Part shown: in pieces, positions 22,381-30,361 of the stretch
Layout: every line of letters starts with the position of its first letter
Numbering within the stretch: position 1 is the stretch's first letter
Assembly (NCBI RefSeq): GCF_006351925.1
Contig: NZ_CP040924.1
Location: 738,501-802,500 of the forward strand
Source of the DNA: Clostridium thermarum
GTDB taxonomy: Bacteria; Bacillota; Clostridia; Clostridiales; Clostridiaceae
DNA: 64,000 bases
Reading direction: 5' to 3'
Notes under the pieces: generated by a model
Told to the model about the DNA's origin: nothing
Databases searched by the model: none
The model's input: the letters and a program-made list of their open reading frames with translations, nothing else
Position numbers and translations under genes: made by a program

Positions 22381-24548
22381 TATCTCATCAATTTTTCCGC
22401 ATCTTCTTCAGACAGAGGCTTACTGAATAGGTAGCCTTGAACTTTATCACAGCATTTGCTTTTAAGTACTTCCAGCTGAACAGAAGTTTCAACACCTTCA
22501 GCCACTACTTTTAGGTTCATGTGGTGAGCCATTTGAATGATGCTATCTATGATGGATTTTTCTGTGTTGCTGCAACATAAGTTATCAATAAATGACTTGT
22601 CTACCTTTAAAGTAGTGATGGGAATTTTCATTAAATAATTCAGGGAGGAGTAGCCGGTACCGAAGTCATCCAAGGCTATTCGTATCCCTAGGGACCTTAG
22701 TTCATTTAATACCTCGATATTGGTGTCCAGGGATTTCATAAGCGCAGTTTCCGTAATCTCTAGCTCCAGATCCTGTGGTGCCATACCTGTTTCAGCAAGG
22801 ATATCCCGCACCATGGATATAAAACCAGGCTGCTTAACTTGTATAGATGAAATATTCACTCCCATACAAACAAAGTCAAGACCTTTGTTGCGCCATTGAG
22901 AAGCTTTAGTACAGGCGGTTTTTAATACCCAGCGGCCTAATTCCACAATATGTCCGGATTCCTCCGCTATTGGAATGAATTCTGCAGGGGAAATAAAACC
23001 TAACTCCTTACCATTAAGTCTAAGCAGTGCTTCAAATCCACATATCAAGCCGGTTTTGATATCATATTGAGGTTGATAAAATAAAGATAATTCATTATAT
23101 TCAATAGCCCTTCTTAAAACCGCTTCTATGCTGGTTTTTCTCTGCAGCTCTAGGTACATTTCATCACTATAGAAGCTATACATGCTTTTTCCACGTTCCT
23201 TAGCTTTGTACATAGCAGTATCAGCATTTTTTAAGAGGATAGAAGCTTCCGTACCATGCTTAGGATACAGTGCTATACCAACACTGGCGGTAATATGGAT
23301 TAGTTTTTCTTGTATTTGAAGAGGATTGCTGAATATTTGTAGAAGGTGCTCTGCATAATCTACAGGGTCTTCCTTATTAAGTAAGGGGTGAAGTATTATA
23401 AATTCATCACCGCTAAATCTGAATACAGAATCTTTATGCTTTATAAAGTTCTTAAGTCTATCAGAAAGTTCAATTAAAACCAGATCTCCATAATTATGGC
23501 CTAAGGTATCATTTATATTTTTGAAGCTATCAATGTCTATAAAAAACAGGGCCCCCTGTGAGCTTGACACAGAAGCTTTGGCTAACTCTGACTCTAAAGT
23601 TTTCATTAGCAATGCTCGATTTGGAAGATCTGTAAGGGAATCGTAATAAGCCATATGTTGCATTTTTTCTTCAGTTTTTTTTCTTTCGGAAATATCAGTC
23701 ATTGAACCTGCCATTTTTATTGACTTGCCATTTTTATCTCTCAGAGCTTTTCCTCTGCAGTAAATCCAGATATAATTGCTGTTTTTCATCCTGATTCTGA
23801 ACTCAGCTTTAAAAAAGTTATCTTTTCCTTCCAAGTGATTTTGTAACCTAAGTACAAAACTAGAAACATCTTCAGGATGAATTATCTCATTAATGATCTT
23901 TTCATAAGTAAAAATACCTGAAGAGCTATAGCCTGTAATATCATACCACTTCTCCGAGGCGAAAAAATCACCAGTCTCTAGGTTCCATTCCCATATAACA
24001 TCATTGGCGCCTGCCAAGGCTAATCGATATCTTTCTTCACTGTTACGCAGAGCTTCTTCATTACTCTGAAGTTCGTCATACTGTGCACGAAGTTCCTCGT
24101 CAGTGGCAACAAGTTCTTCGTGAACAGCAGTAAGTTCATCATAGCTGATACTTAACTTATTAATCATACTGTTAAAACTAGAGGAAAGTTGCCCGAATTC
24201 ATCCTTTGTATTTATTTTAGCTCTAACAGCCAGATTGCCATTTCCGGCTTCTACCATCAGATAGGTAAGATCTCTTAGAGGCTTTGAAATTTTGTAGGAA
24301 GCAAAGTCAGCTATAATTATAGCCACCACTAATATACACAGAATTATGGCAACAATATAATATCCTATGTCATTTGCTTTACTAGTCAATTCATGACTTT
24401 CTACAATAGAAGCCATTTTCCATCCCGTTGAGGGGGAAGTGAAGGTATTAACCAACACTGGTGAGTTATTTATTTTGGTTTTGAAGGACTCATTTTTAGT
24501 TGTAAAAAGCTTATCAAAGTCCTCTATGACAAATCTAGCTATTGACAC
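22380..24548 (-). CDS. HAMP-PAS-GGDEF-EAL cyclic-di-GMP protein, C-terminal part after a frame break
   Basis: A 722-codon frame. Order: end of a Cache sensor (VNTFTSPSTGWKMASIVE), a transmembrane helix (about 62-85), HAMP (KPLRDLTYLMVEAGNGNLAVRA), a coiled linker, PAS (about 170-290), GGDEF domain with RFSGDEFIIL (about residue 381), and EAL domain with GFEALLRL (about 506), LEITETALM, LDDFGTGYSSL and VVAEGVE. It makes or degrades cyclic-di-GMP; the EAL residues look intact, while the G-G-D-E-F has Ser in first place, so phosphodiesterase may dominate. The GTG at its start has no ribosome site: it continues the frame at 24539-25300 after a single -1 shift. Confidence 0.85.
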   Translation of the reverse strand: MSIARFVIEDFDKLFTTKNESFKTKINNSPVLVNTFTSPSTGWKMASIVESHELTSKANDIGYYIVAIILCILVVAIIIADFASYKISKPLRDLTYLMVEAGNGNLAVRAKINTKDEFGQLSSSFNSMINKLSISYDELTAVHEELVATDEELRAQYDELQSNEEALRNSEERYRLALAGANDVIWEWNLETGDFFASEKWYDITGYSSSGIFTYEKIINEIIHPEDVSSFVLRLQNHLEGKDNFFKAEFRIRMKNSNYIWIYCRGKALRDKNGKSIKMAGSMTDISERKKTEEKMQHMAYYDSLTDLPNRALLMKTLESELAKASVSSSQGALFFIDIDSFKNINDTLGHNYGDLVLIELSDRLKNFIKHKDSVFRFSGDEFIILHPLLNKEDPVDYAEHLLQIFSNPLQIQEKLIHITASVGIALYPKHGTEASILLKNADTAMYKAKERGKSMYSFYSDEMYLELQRKTSIEAVLRRAIEYNELSLFYQPQYDIKTGLICGFEALLRLNGKELGFISPAEFIPIAEESGHIVELGRWVLKTACTKASQWRNKGLDFVCMGVNISSIQVKQPGFISMVRDILAETGMAPQDLELEITETALMKSLDTNIEVLNELRSLGIRIALDDFGTGYSSLNYLMKIPITTLKVDKSFIDNLCCSNTEKSIIDSIIQMAHHMNLKVVAEGVETSVQLEVLKSKCCDKVQGYLFSKPLSEEDAEKLMR

Positions 24549-25300
24549 TTCATTATCAATATTTCCTTTAAGTTCTTAAAAATAAGACTGCTATCAGGAT
24601 GAGAGATTATGGTGCCGTCTGCGGTATATAAAACTATATAGCCGGAATCTCCAATTTTAATTTTACTTACTAAATTAGAGATACTTTCTAAAGTTATATC
24701 CATACCAACCACACCTATAATGTTACCATTACTGTCTTTAATGGCAGAAGAAGTGGTGACAATAAGTGATTGATTTTCATCCTTAGAAATATAAGGGGCT
24801 GTTAATATGACATCATCTGGAGCTTCTATGGCTTGCTGATACCAGGGTCTTTCTCGTGGGTCATAGCCGTTTACCGGTACCCCATCAGGATATCTTACAA
24901 AACCTCCCCAGGCTGTACCCACATATACCAAGGCTGCTTCAGTGTGAGTTACAGCATATTTTTTCAGTTCACTATATATTAGGCCTTCTATGCCAGGAGC
25001 ATTTTCTGAATACTTTTTTTGGTTAATATCATTAGAAGCATTCAGAACACCGGACACTGTTTGATCTGTTTGTAAGATATAATGATTATAAGTGAGTAAT
25101 TTAGTATCATTCTTGATGTTATTAAGGGCATTTATCAATTCTCTATCTACATCAAGCATTCCTTTTTCTGCAGTGAAAAAAATATTACTTTCCAATGAAG
25201 AATAAATGGTTTTATATGTAAGGATTCCTATGGGGATGGCAGTGAATAATATTATTAAAATAAATAATATAAATAATTTGGACTTAAATGAAAATTTCAT
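24539..25300 (-). CDS. Cache-domain N-terminal part of the same cyclic-di-GMP protein
   Basis: 253 codons: an N-terminal transmembrane helix (LFILFILIILFTAIPIGIL), then a periplasmic double-Cache sensor with the conserved PRERPWYQQAIEAPDDVILTAPY and VVGMDITLESIS blocks of dCache_1 ligand pockets (amino acids or small carboxylates in the family). The frame stops at KNLKEILIMKCQ, while the -1 frame reads KGNIDNEVSIARF and joins the downstream 722-codon frame; overlap is 10 bases. AAGGAG precedes the ATG. Without frameshifting the product is a truncated sensor with no output domain. Confidence 0.85.
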   Translation of the reverse strand: MKFSFKSKLFILFILIILFTAIPIGILTYKTIYSSLESNIFFTAEKGMLDVDRELINALNNIKNDTKLLTYNHYILQTDQTVSGVLNASNDINQKKYSENAPGIEGLIYSELKKYAVTHTEAALVYVGTAWGGFVRYPDGVPVNGYDPRERPWYQQAIEAPDDVILTAPYISKDENQSLIVTTSSAIKDSNGNIIGVVGMDITLESISNLVSKIKIGDSGYIVLYTADGTIISHPDSSLIFKNLKEILIMKCQ

Positions 25301-25402
25301 AGTTACAGCTCCTTGGCACCTTTATTTTATATATAGTTATTCGTGAAATAAAGAGTAAACTTTATGGTTTAACTCCTGGCTAAAGTATAAATGTATAGGA
25401 GT

Positions 25403-25434
25403 AAAAAATAACAGGCTCTAAGCCTGCTATTTTA
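25403..25434 (-). terminator. Terminator of cvfB
   Basis: CAGGCT and AGCCTG with flanking A/T pairs form the stem; on the minus strand TTATTTTTT follows. It overlaps the end of the coding region. Confidence 0.75.
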
Positions 25435-26266
25435 GTCTGGTGCCATTCTCTTCTTGAAGGATGAGACCTTTTTTCATAAGTCCGCCTAAGGAATTTTTAA
25501 AGTTATTTTTGCTGGTGTGGAAGACTTTATAAATATCCTCGGGTGAGCTTTTATCGTTATAGGGCATAAACCCATTATGATCATGTAAATACTCCAATAT
25601 GATTTCTTGAAGTTCTAAGCGCTGCTCTTTCGGTGCCTTTCTAGGACTGAGCCCTAACCTTCCGTCATCATAAATTTTTATAACTGTCAAATCCAGTACA
25701 TCCCCATGGTTTAATTCCATAAAGTATTCAGTTTTTAATATAAGGCCTTTGTACAAGTTGTCAATGGCGATAAGTGCACTCTTGTTGGTTTGGAAGCCGT
25801 ACACTGTTCCTCGTACATGATCTCCAATGGAGTGCTGGTCAGCAATGTCAAGGTAACGTTCTATATCTGTGGTGGCTGCAATTCTTTCGGTTTTGTCCAA
25901 GTAAATATAAAACAAATAGGATTTACCCTCCTGAAGCTCATAAAGCTTCTCTTTCAAAGGGACTAGTATATCTCTTTCCAAGCCAAAATCCACAAAACTT
26001 CCTATTTTCGTGGTGGATACCACTCTTAAGTAAGCCAAGTCACCAACCTTTGCCAAGGGCTTTTTCATGGTAGCTATGGGTCTATCCTTTGAATCTCGGT
26101 ATATAAAAACTTCAACCTCATCACCAACATTTAGATCAGAACCAAGGGTGCTGTTTTTGGGCAGTAATATATCCTCCGAAGTTCTACTTCCACCTGCATC
26201 TAAAAAGTAGCCAAAGCCAGCCTTTCGTGCCACCTTTAAAGTATTATAATCACCTATTTTAATCAA
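25427..26266 (-). CDS. cvfB: CvfB-like S1-domain RNA-binding protein
   Basis: A 279-residue protein with repeated S1/OB folds: YNTLKVARKAGFGYFLDAGG (about 6-25), then KVGDLAYLRVVSTTKIGSFVDFGLERDILVP (about 72-105), a third around GDHVRGTVYGFQTNKSALIAID, and a C-terminal winged-helix (DIYKVFHTSKNNFKNSLGGLMKKGLI). This is the layout of CvfB/YitL, an RNA-binding protein linked to virulence-factor expression in staphylococci. Start is TTG at 26266 with GAGGT seven bases before it. Confidence 0.88.
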   Translation of the reverse strand: MIKIGDYNTLKVARKAGFGYFLDAGGSRTSEDILLPKNSTLGSDLNVGDEVEVFIYRDSKDRPIATMKKPLAKVGDLAYLRVVSTTKIGSFVDFGLERDILVPLKEKLYELQEGKSYLFYIYLDKTERIAATTDIERYLDIADQHSIGDHVRGTVYGFQTNKSALIAIDNLYKGLILKTEYFMELNHGDVLDLTVIKIYDDGRLGLSPRKAPKEQRLELQEIILEYLHDHNGFMPYNDKSSPEDIYKVFHTSKNNFKNSLGGLMKKGLILQEENGTRLK

Positions 26267-26432
26267 AATACATACCTCACTTTACTATAGATATTTCATT
26301 AGTTCATATTTTTAACTATATTGCAGTCTTTATTCTAACACAGTAGGATTCTTAAATGAATAATTAATAATTAGTTTTTATTAATTGATTGGAAAATATT
26401 TTAAGGAATTAATCTTTCGTGGGAACACTAAC

Positions 26433-26459
26433 CCAAAAAAATGACACCTAAAATAAAAT
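26433..26459. promoter_or_regulatory. Shared upstream motif, copy 1 (activator-site candidate)
   Basis: CC-A7-NN-ACACC, then AA-N-AT-NN-AAAT. The same arrangement recurs at 37149-37175 with about 22 of 27 positions identical. It lies 20 bases upstream of the -35 box, a usual position for an activator such as the AraC-type regulator of this locus. The binding protein is inferred. Confidence 0.5.
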
Positions 26460-26479
26460 ATAATAGCTTACGAAAAGTG

Positions 26480-26507
26480 TGGACAAACAGTAAAATTAAA
26501 ATAGAAA
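26480..26507 (+). promoter_or_regulatory. Promoter candidate of the glucan transporter operon
   Basis: TGGACA (26480-26485), 16-base spacer, TAGAAA (26502-26507). Both boxes are weak, as expected for an activated promoter. The rest of the 26267-26576 spacer shows no gene. Confidence 0.45.
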
Positions 26508-26509
26508 TT

Positions 26510-26523
26510 TGAAAACGGTCTCA
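26510..26523. promoter_or_regulatory. Catabolite-responsive element (cre), CcpA site
   Basis: TGAAAACGGTCTCA fits the cre consensus TGWNANCGNTNWCA at every position. It directly follows the -10 box and overlaps the expected start point, a repressing position. Confidence 0.8.
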
Positions 26524-26576
26524 GATTACAGCATTAGGGTGTTTGATCGTATATCAATAGAAAGGGAGGCTTACAC

Positions 26577-27551
26577 GTGGAAACAAATGTGAATGAAGTT
26601 GAAACCGTAATAAAAGACATGGGAAAGAAGCCTATGAATAAACTCAGCAAATCAATAAAAAAAATCCTATCACAAAAGCAGCTGCAGCTAATGGCTCTGC
26701 TAGGGCTTGCATGGATGTTAGTTTTTAACTATGCTCCTATGGTTGGATTACAGATAGCTTTCAAAGATTACAATATAATTAAACCAATGTCTCAGGCACC
26801 TTGGGTTGGTTTAAAACATTTTAAAGCGTTTTTGGAAGATGAGAATTTCTGGTCTTCAGTAAAAAATACTTTGGGATTAAGTATATATTCTTTGGTGATA
26901 ACATTCCCTCTGCCTATAATTTTTGCGCTGTTTCTTAACGAAATTAAATCAGTAAAGTATAAGAAGTTTGTTCAGACTGTTTCATACTTACCACACTTCT
27001 TATCCTGGGTTATTCTAGGAGGTATGTTAACAAACTGGCTGTCAGATGTAGGTATTATAAATAAAATATTTATAGCTCTTAATATAATTAAGGAACCTAT
27101 TTACTTTTTAGGTGAACCTCAGTATTTCTGGGGATTGGCCATTATTTCAAACGTTTGGAAGGAACTTGGCTGGTCTGCAATCATATATCTGGCGGCAATT
27201 TCAAGTATTGACCCTGAAATGTATGAGGCAGCAACAGTGGATGGTGCCGGAAGATTCAGAAAAATGTGGAGTATAACATTACCAAGTATCAGACCTACAA
27301 TATCAATGTTATTTATATTAGCGGTAGCAGGTGTGTTGAATTCTAACTTTGATCAAATATTTGTATTGAGAAATTCATTGAATCAGCCTACTAGTGAAGT
27401 AATAGATATATTCGTTTATAGAATGGGTCTTCAAATGGGAAGACACTCATATGCTACAGCTATTGGTATGTTTAAATCAGTAATTGCCTTTATTCTGTTA
27501 TTTACAGCAAACAAAATTAACAATAAAATTAGTGGATCATCAATACTTTAA
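26577..27551 (+). CDS. ABC sugar transporter permease, LplB family
   Basis: A 324-residue membrane protein with about six transmembrane segments. The EAA loop reads YEAATVDGAGRFRKMWSITLPSIRPT, the ATPase docking site of type I importers. A cytoplasmic N-terminal tail of about 45 residues (MGKKPMNKLSKSIKKIL...) is usual for LplB/YtcP partners. Start is GTG at 26577 after AAAGGGAGG. It is the first gene of the transporter operon, 12 bases before the second permease. The context (GH16, GH161-like) suggests beta-1,3-gluco-oligosaccharides as substrate; this is inference. Confidence 0.9.
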   Translation: METNVNEVETVIKDMGKKPMNKLSKSIKKILSQKQLQLMALLGLAWMLVFNYAPMVGLQIAFKDYNIIKPMSQAPWVGLKHFKAFLEDENFWSSVKNTLGLSIYSLVITFPLPIIFALFLNEIKSVKYKKFVQTVSYLPHFLSWVILGGMLTNWLSDVGIINKIFIALNIIKEPIYFLGEPQYFWGLAIISNVWKELGWSAIIYLAAISSIDPEMYEAATVDGAGRFRKMWSITLPSIRPTISMLFILAVAGVLNSNFDQIFVLRNSLNQPTSEVIDIFVYRMGLQMGRHSYATAIGMFKSVIAFILLFTANKINNKISGSSIL

Positions 27552-27563
27552 GGAGGGAAGACA

Positions 27564-28463
27564 ATGAAGATGGCAATTGGAAGTAGAAAGACCAAGGGTG
27601 AAACAATTTTTGACATAGTTAATGTTATTGTAATGGCTATTATATGTTTTCTCACCTTATATCCTATATGGTTTACAATAGTAAATTCATTCAACAATGG
27701 TACAGATGCCATGAGAGGCGGAATTTACTGGTGGCCTAGAATGTTTAGTTTAGAGAATTATAAGACAGTATTTGCTAGCAGTGGTATAATGTCGGCTTTT
27801 GCTACAACTGTAGCCAAAACTGTTATAGGAACAGTAGTTCATGTTTTCTTTACTGCTATGGTTGCTTATGCTTTTTCAAGACAAGACCTGGTTGGACGAA
27901 AGTTTTACATGACTTTGGGTATAATAACAATGTTCTTTGGAGGTGGATTGATACCTACCTTCCTATTAATCAAAAGTCTAGGACTTTTAAATAACTTTTT
28001 AGTTTATATAATACCAGCAGCTTTTGCTATATTCGACTTACTCATATTTGTATCCTTCTTCAGAGAAATTCCTGCTGGATTGGAAGAAGCGGCTAAGATT
28101 GATGGAGCCAGTGATTTTCAGATATTTACAAAGGTAATATTAAAAGTATCACTGCCAGTGCTTGCTACTATTGCTCTCTTCCATGGAGTATATCAATGGA
28201 ACGATTATTTTACCGGAGTAATATACATGCAAAGAAAGCAAAATATGCAGCCTATACAGACCTATCTTTACAGAATAGTAGCTGCTTCAGGTGCAAACCA
28301 AATGGCCAACGGTGCCGCTTCAGGAATTGTAGGCAGAACAACTACAGCAGAATCAGTTAAGCTGGCAACAATGGTAATTACTACGGCTCCAATAGTTTGT
28401 GTATACCCTTTCTTGCAGAAATATTTTGTCAAAGGAATGCTTTTAGGAGCAGTAAAAGGCTAA
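27564..28463 (+). CDS. ABC sugar transporter permease, LplC/YtcP family
   Basis: A 299-residue membrane protein with six transmembrane segments and EAA loop LEEAAKIDGASDFQIFTKVILKVSLPV. It pairs with the preceding permease to form the channel. The C-terminus PFLQKYFVKGMLLGAVKG is the family signature. AAGGAGG precedes the ATG. No ATPase gene follows; the complex probably uses a shared MsmX-type ATPase encoded elsewhere, as is usual for this family in Firmicutes. Confidence 0.9.
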   Translation: MKMAIGSRKTKGETIFDIVNVIVMAIICFLTLYPIWFTIVNSFNNGTDAMRGGIYWWPRMFSLENYKTVFASSGIMSAFATTVAKTVIGTVVHVFFTAMVAYAFSRQDLVGRKFYMTLGIITMFFGGGLIPTFLLIKSLGLLNNFLVYIIPAAFAIFDLLIFVSFFREIPAGLEEAAKIDGASDFQIFTKVILKVSLPVLATIALFHGVYQWNDYFTGVIYMQRKQNMQPIQTYLYRIVAASGANQMANGAASGIVGRTTTAESVKLATMVITTAPIVCVYPFLQKYFVKGMLLGAVKG

Positions 28464-28582
28464 AATTAAAAAAAAGATAGCATTTCGAAAAAAACATGGT
28501 ATAATGAAATCGTATAACACATTTGCTTTTGTGTATAGCACATTAGCAAGTAAATATAAAATATATTTTAAGGGGGATAAAA

Positions 28583-30247
28583 ATGAACAAAAAAAGATTG
28601 TCTACATTACTAGCTCTAGCAATGACTGCAGTTTTAAGTGTAGGACTGTTCTCTGGATGTAAGAAGGATACACCATCTGATTCACCAACACCAACAGAAA
28701 CTACTACACCTTCTGCTGGAGAAACAACAGCTCCTGCAGATGTTGAGCCTGGTTGGAAAGGTGATACTTCACCAATCACTTTCGATTGGTATATCAATTT
28801 CTCATGGTTTGCATCCAAGTGGGATGACCCTATTGCAAAGTATATTACTGAAAAGACTGGTGTAAGCATTAACTACATCGTTCCGGCTGGTAACGAAGCA
28901 GAAGCTCTTAACACAATGCTTGCCTCAGGTTCAGTTCCAGACTTTATAACACTTGGCTGGTGGGAAGATGCAGTTAAGAAAATGATTGAAGGTGAAATGG
29001 TTTTACCTTTAAATGAATTAGCTGACAAGTATGATATGTATTTCTACAAAGTTGCTGATGAACAGAAGTTGGCGTGGTACAGACAGGACAATGGAAATGT
29101 ATACGGATACCCAAATGCTTCCTCATCGCCAAAGGACTTCGAAAAATATGCTAATTTAAAACCATCAAATCAGACATTCCTTGTAAGAAAGGATATGTAT
29201 GAAGCATTAGGAAAGCCAGATATGAGAACTCCAGAAGGATTCTTAAATGCCTTAAAGGCTGCAAAAGAAAAGTTCCCAGAAGTTAACGGACAACCATTAA
29301 TTCCGCTTGGTTTGCATGAATTTACTGACGCTGGTAACTACAGCTTAGAAGGATACTTACAGAACTTCCTAGCTATACCATACGAAAAAGATGGTAAGCT
29401 ATATGACAGAAGCACAGATCCAGATTACATTAAGTGGTTAAAGACATTCAGAACTGCTAATGAAATGGGCTTATTATCCAAGGATATATTCGTAGATAAG
29501 AGAGCTCAGATGGAAGAAAAGATTGCTCAAGGCAGATACTTCGCAATGATATATCAGAGAAGCGATATGTCCGCTCAGTTACAGGCACTTTATGCTGCAG
29601 ATCCAAACAAGGTATATATAGCTGTTGACGGACCTGCAAACTCCAATTTGGACGCACCTAAGCTAGCTGGTGATGGACTTGCTGGATGGACTGTTACATT
29701 GATTTCCAAGGATAACAAGGATCCAGAAAGAGCAATTAAGTTCTTAAGCTACCTTATCAGTGAAGAAGGTAACAAAGACCTATATTTAGGTAAAAAAGGT
29801 TTCACATATGATGTAATAGATGGTAAAGAACAATTCTTACCAGAAGTTTTACAGGTACTAAATACAGACAGAACTAAATTTGATAAAGAGTATGGTGCAT
29901 CCTTCAAGCACTGGATGCTGATGGATACTAACATGAACCTGCAATGGGCTCCTCCTGCAGCAGAACCAGCTAAGCAGTTGGAAGACTGGACAAAGGGTAA
30001 GACTGTAAGCTATGCATTATATGATGGTATAGACCCAACTGGTACTTCAGAAGAAGGTATAGCAGCTTCAACAATGGCACAAGAATGGGGTAAGACATTG
30101 CCTAAGTTATTAAATGCTAAGACTGAAGCAGAATTCGATCAGATTTGGCAGGCATGGCAAGCAAAGAGAATAGAATTAGGACTTGATAAAGTTAGCGCTT
30201 ACAGGGCAGCACAGTTAGAAAAGAACAAGAAAAAGCTTGGTATGTAA
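28583..30247 (+). CDS. Lipoprotein sugar-binding protein (family 1, LplA/YtcQ type)
   Basis: A 554-residue lipoprotein. Signal MNKKRLSTLLALAMTAVL with lipobox LFSGC places it on the outer face of the membrane; a Thr/Pro/Ser-rich linker follows (DSPTPTETTTPSAGETTAP). The mature part has the long family 1 layout with ITEKTGVSINYIVP near the start and aromatic patches for sugar stacking (LGWWED, DWTKGKT). It delivers oligosaccharide to the two permeases upstream. A 119-base gap before it holds a TATAAT (28500-28505) with no good -35, so separate or boosted expression is possible. Start follows AAGGGGG. Confidence 0.9.
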   Translation: MNKKRLSTLLALAMTAVLSVGLFSGCKKDTPSDSPTPTETTTPSAGETTAPADVEPGWKGDTSPITFDWYINFSWFASKWDDPIAKYITEKTGVSINYIVPAGNEAEALNTMLASGSVPDFITLGWWEDAVKKMIEGEMVLPLNELADKYDMYFYKVADEQKLAWYRQDNGNVYGYPNASSSPKDFEKYANLKPSNQTFLVRKDMYEALGKPDMRTPEGFLNALKAAKEKFPEVNGQPLIPLGLHEFTDAGNYSLEGYLQNFLAIPYEKDGKLYDRSTDPDYIKWLKTFRTANEMGLLSKDIFVDKRAQMEEKIAQGRYFAMIYQRSDMSAQLQALYAADPNKVYIAVDGPANSNLDAPKLAGDGLAGWTVTLISKDNKDPERAIKFLSYLISEEGNKDLYLGKKGFTYDVIDGKEQFLPEVLQVLNTDRTKFDKEYGASFKHWMLMDTNMNLQWAPPAAEPAKQLEDWTKGKTVSYALYDGIDPTGTSEEGIAASTMAQEWGKTLPKLLNAKTEAEFDQIWQAWQAKRIELGLDKVSAYRAAQLEKNKKKLGM

Positions 30248-30256
30248 TAATAAAGT

Positions 30257-30291
30257 TATATTAAGGTCCAGCATAGCTGGGCCTTAATATA
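30257..30291 (+). terminator. Hairpin after the binding-protein gene
   Basis: TATATTAAGGTCCAGC pairs with GCTGGGCCTTAATATA (one G-U) around ATA. No T run follows, so it may be a partial terminator or a 3' stabiliser favouring the transporter mRNA over yesMN. Confidence 0.6.
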
Positions 30292-30361
30292 TATTTATAC
30301 ATTAGTATAGCAGAAGTATAAATGATATAATATAGAAAAATGAGTATGAGGTTGATGCGTT

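Noticed and set aside
24539-24600. Programmed -1 frameshifting in the Cache-GGDEF-EAL gene
   Set aside because: The heptamer C-TTA-AAG breaks the X-XXY-YYZ rule in its first position and no clear downstream stem was seen, so mutation or sequence error is preferred.
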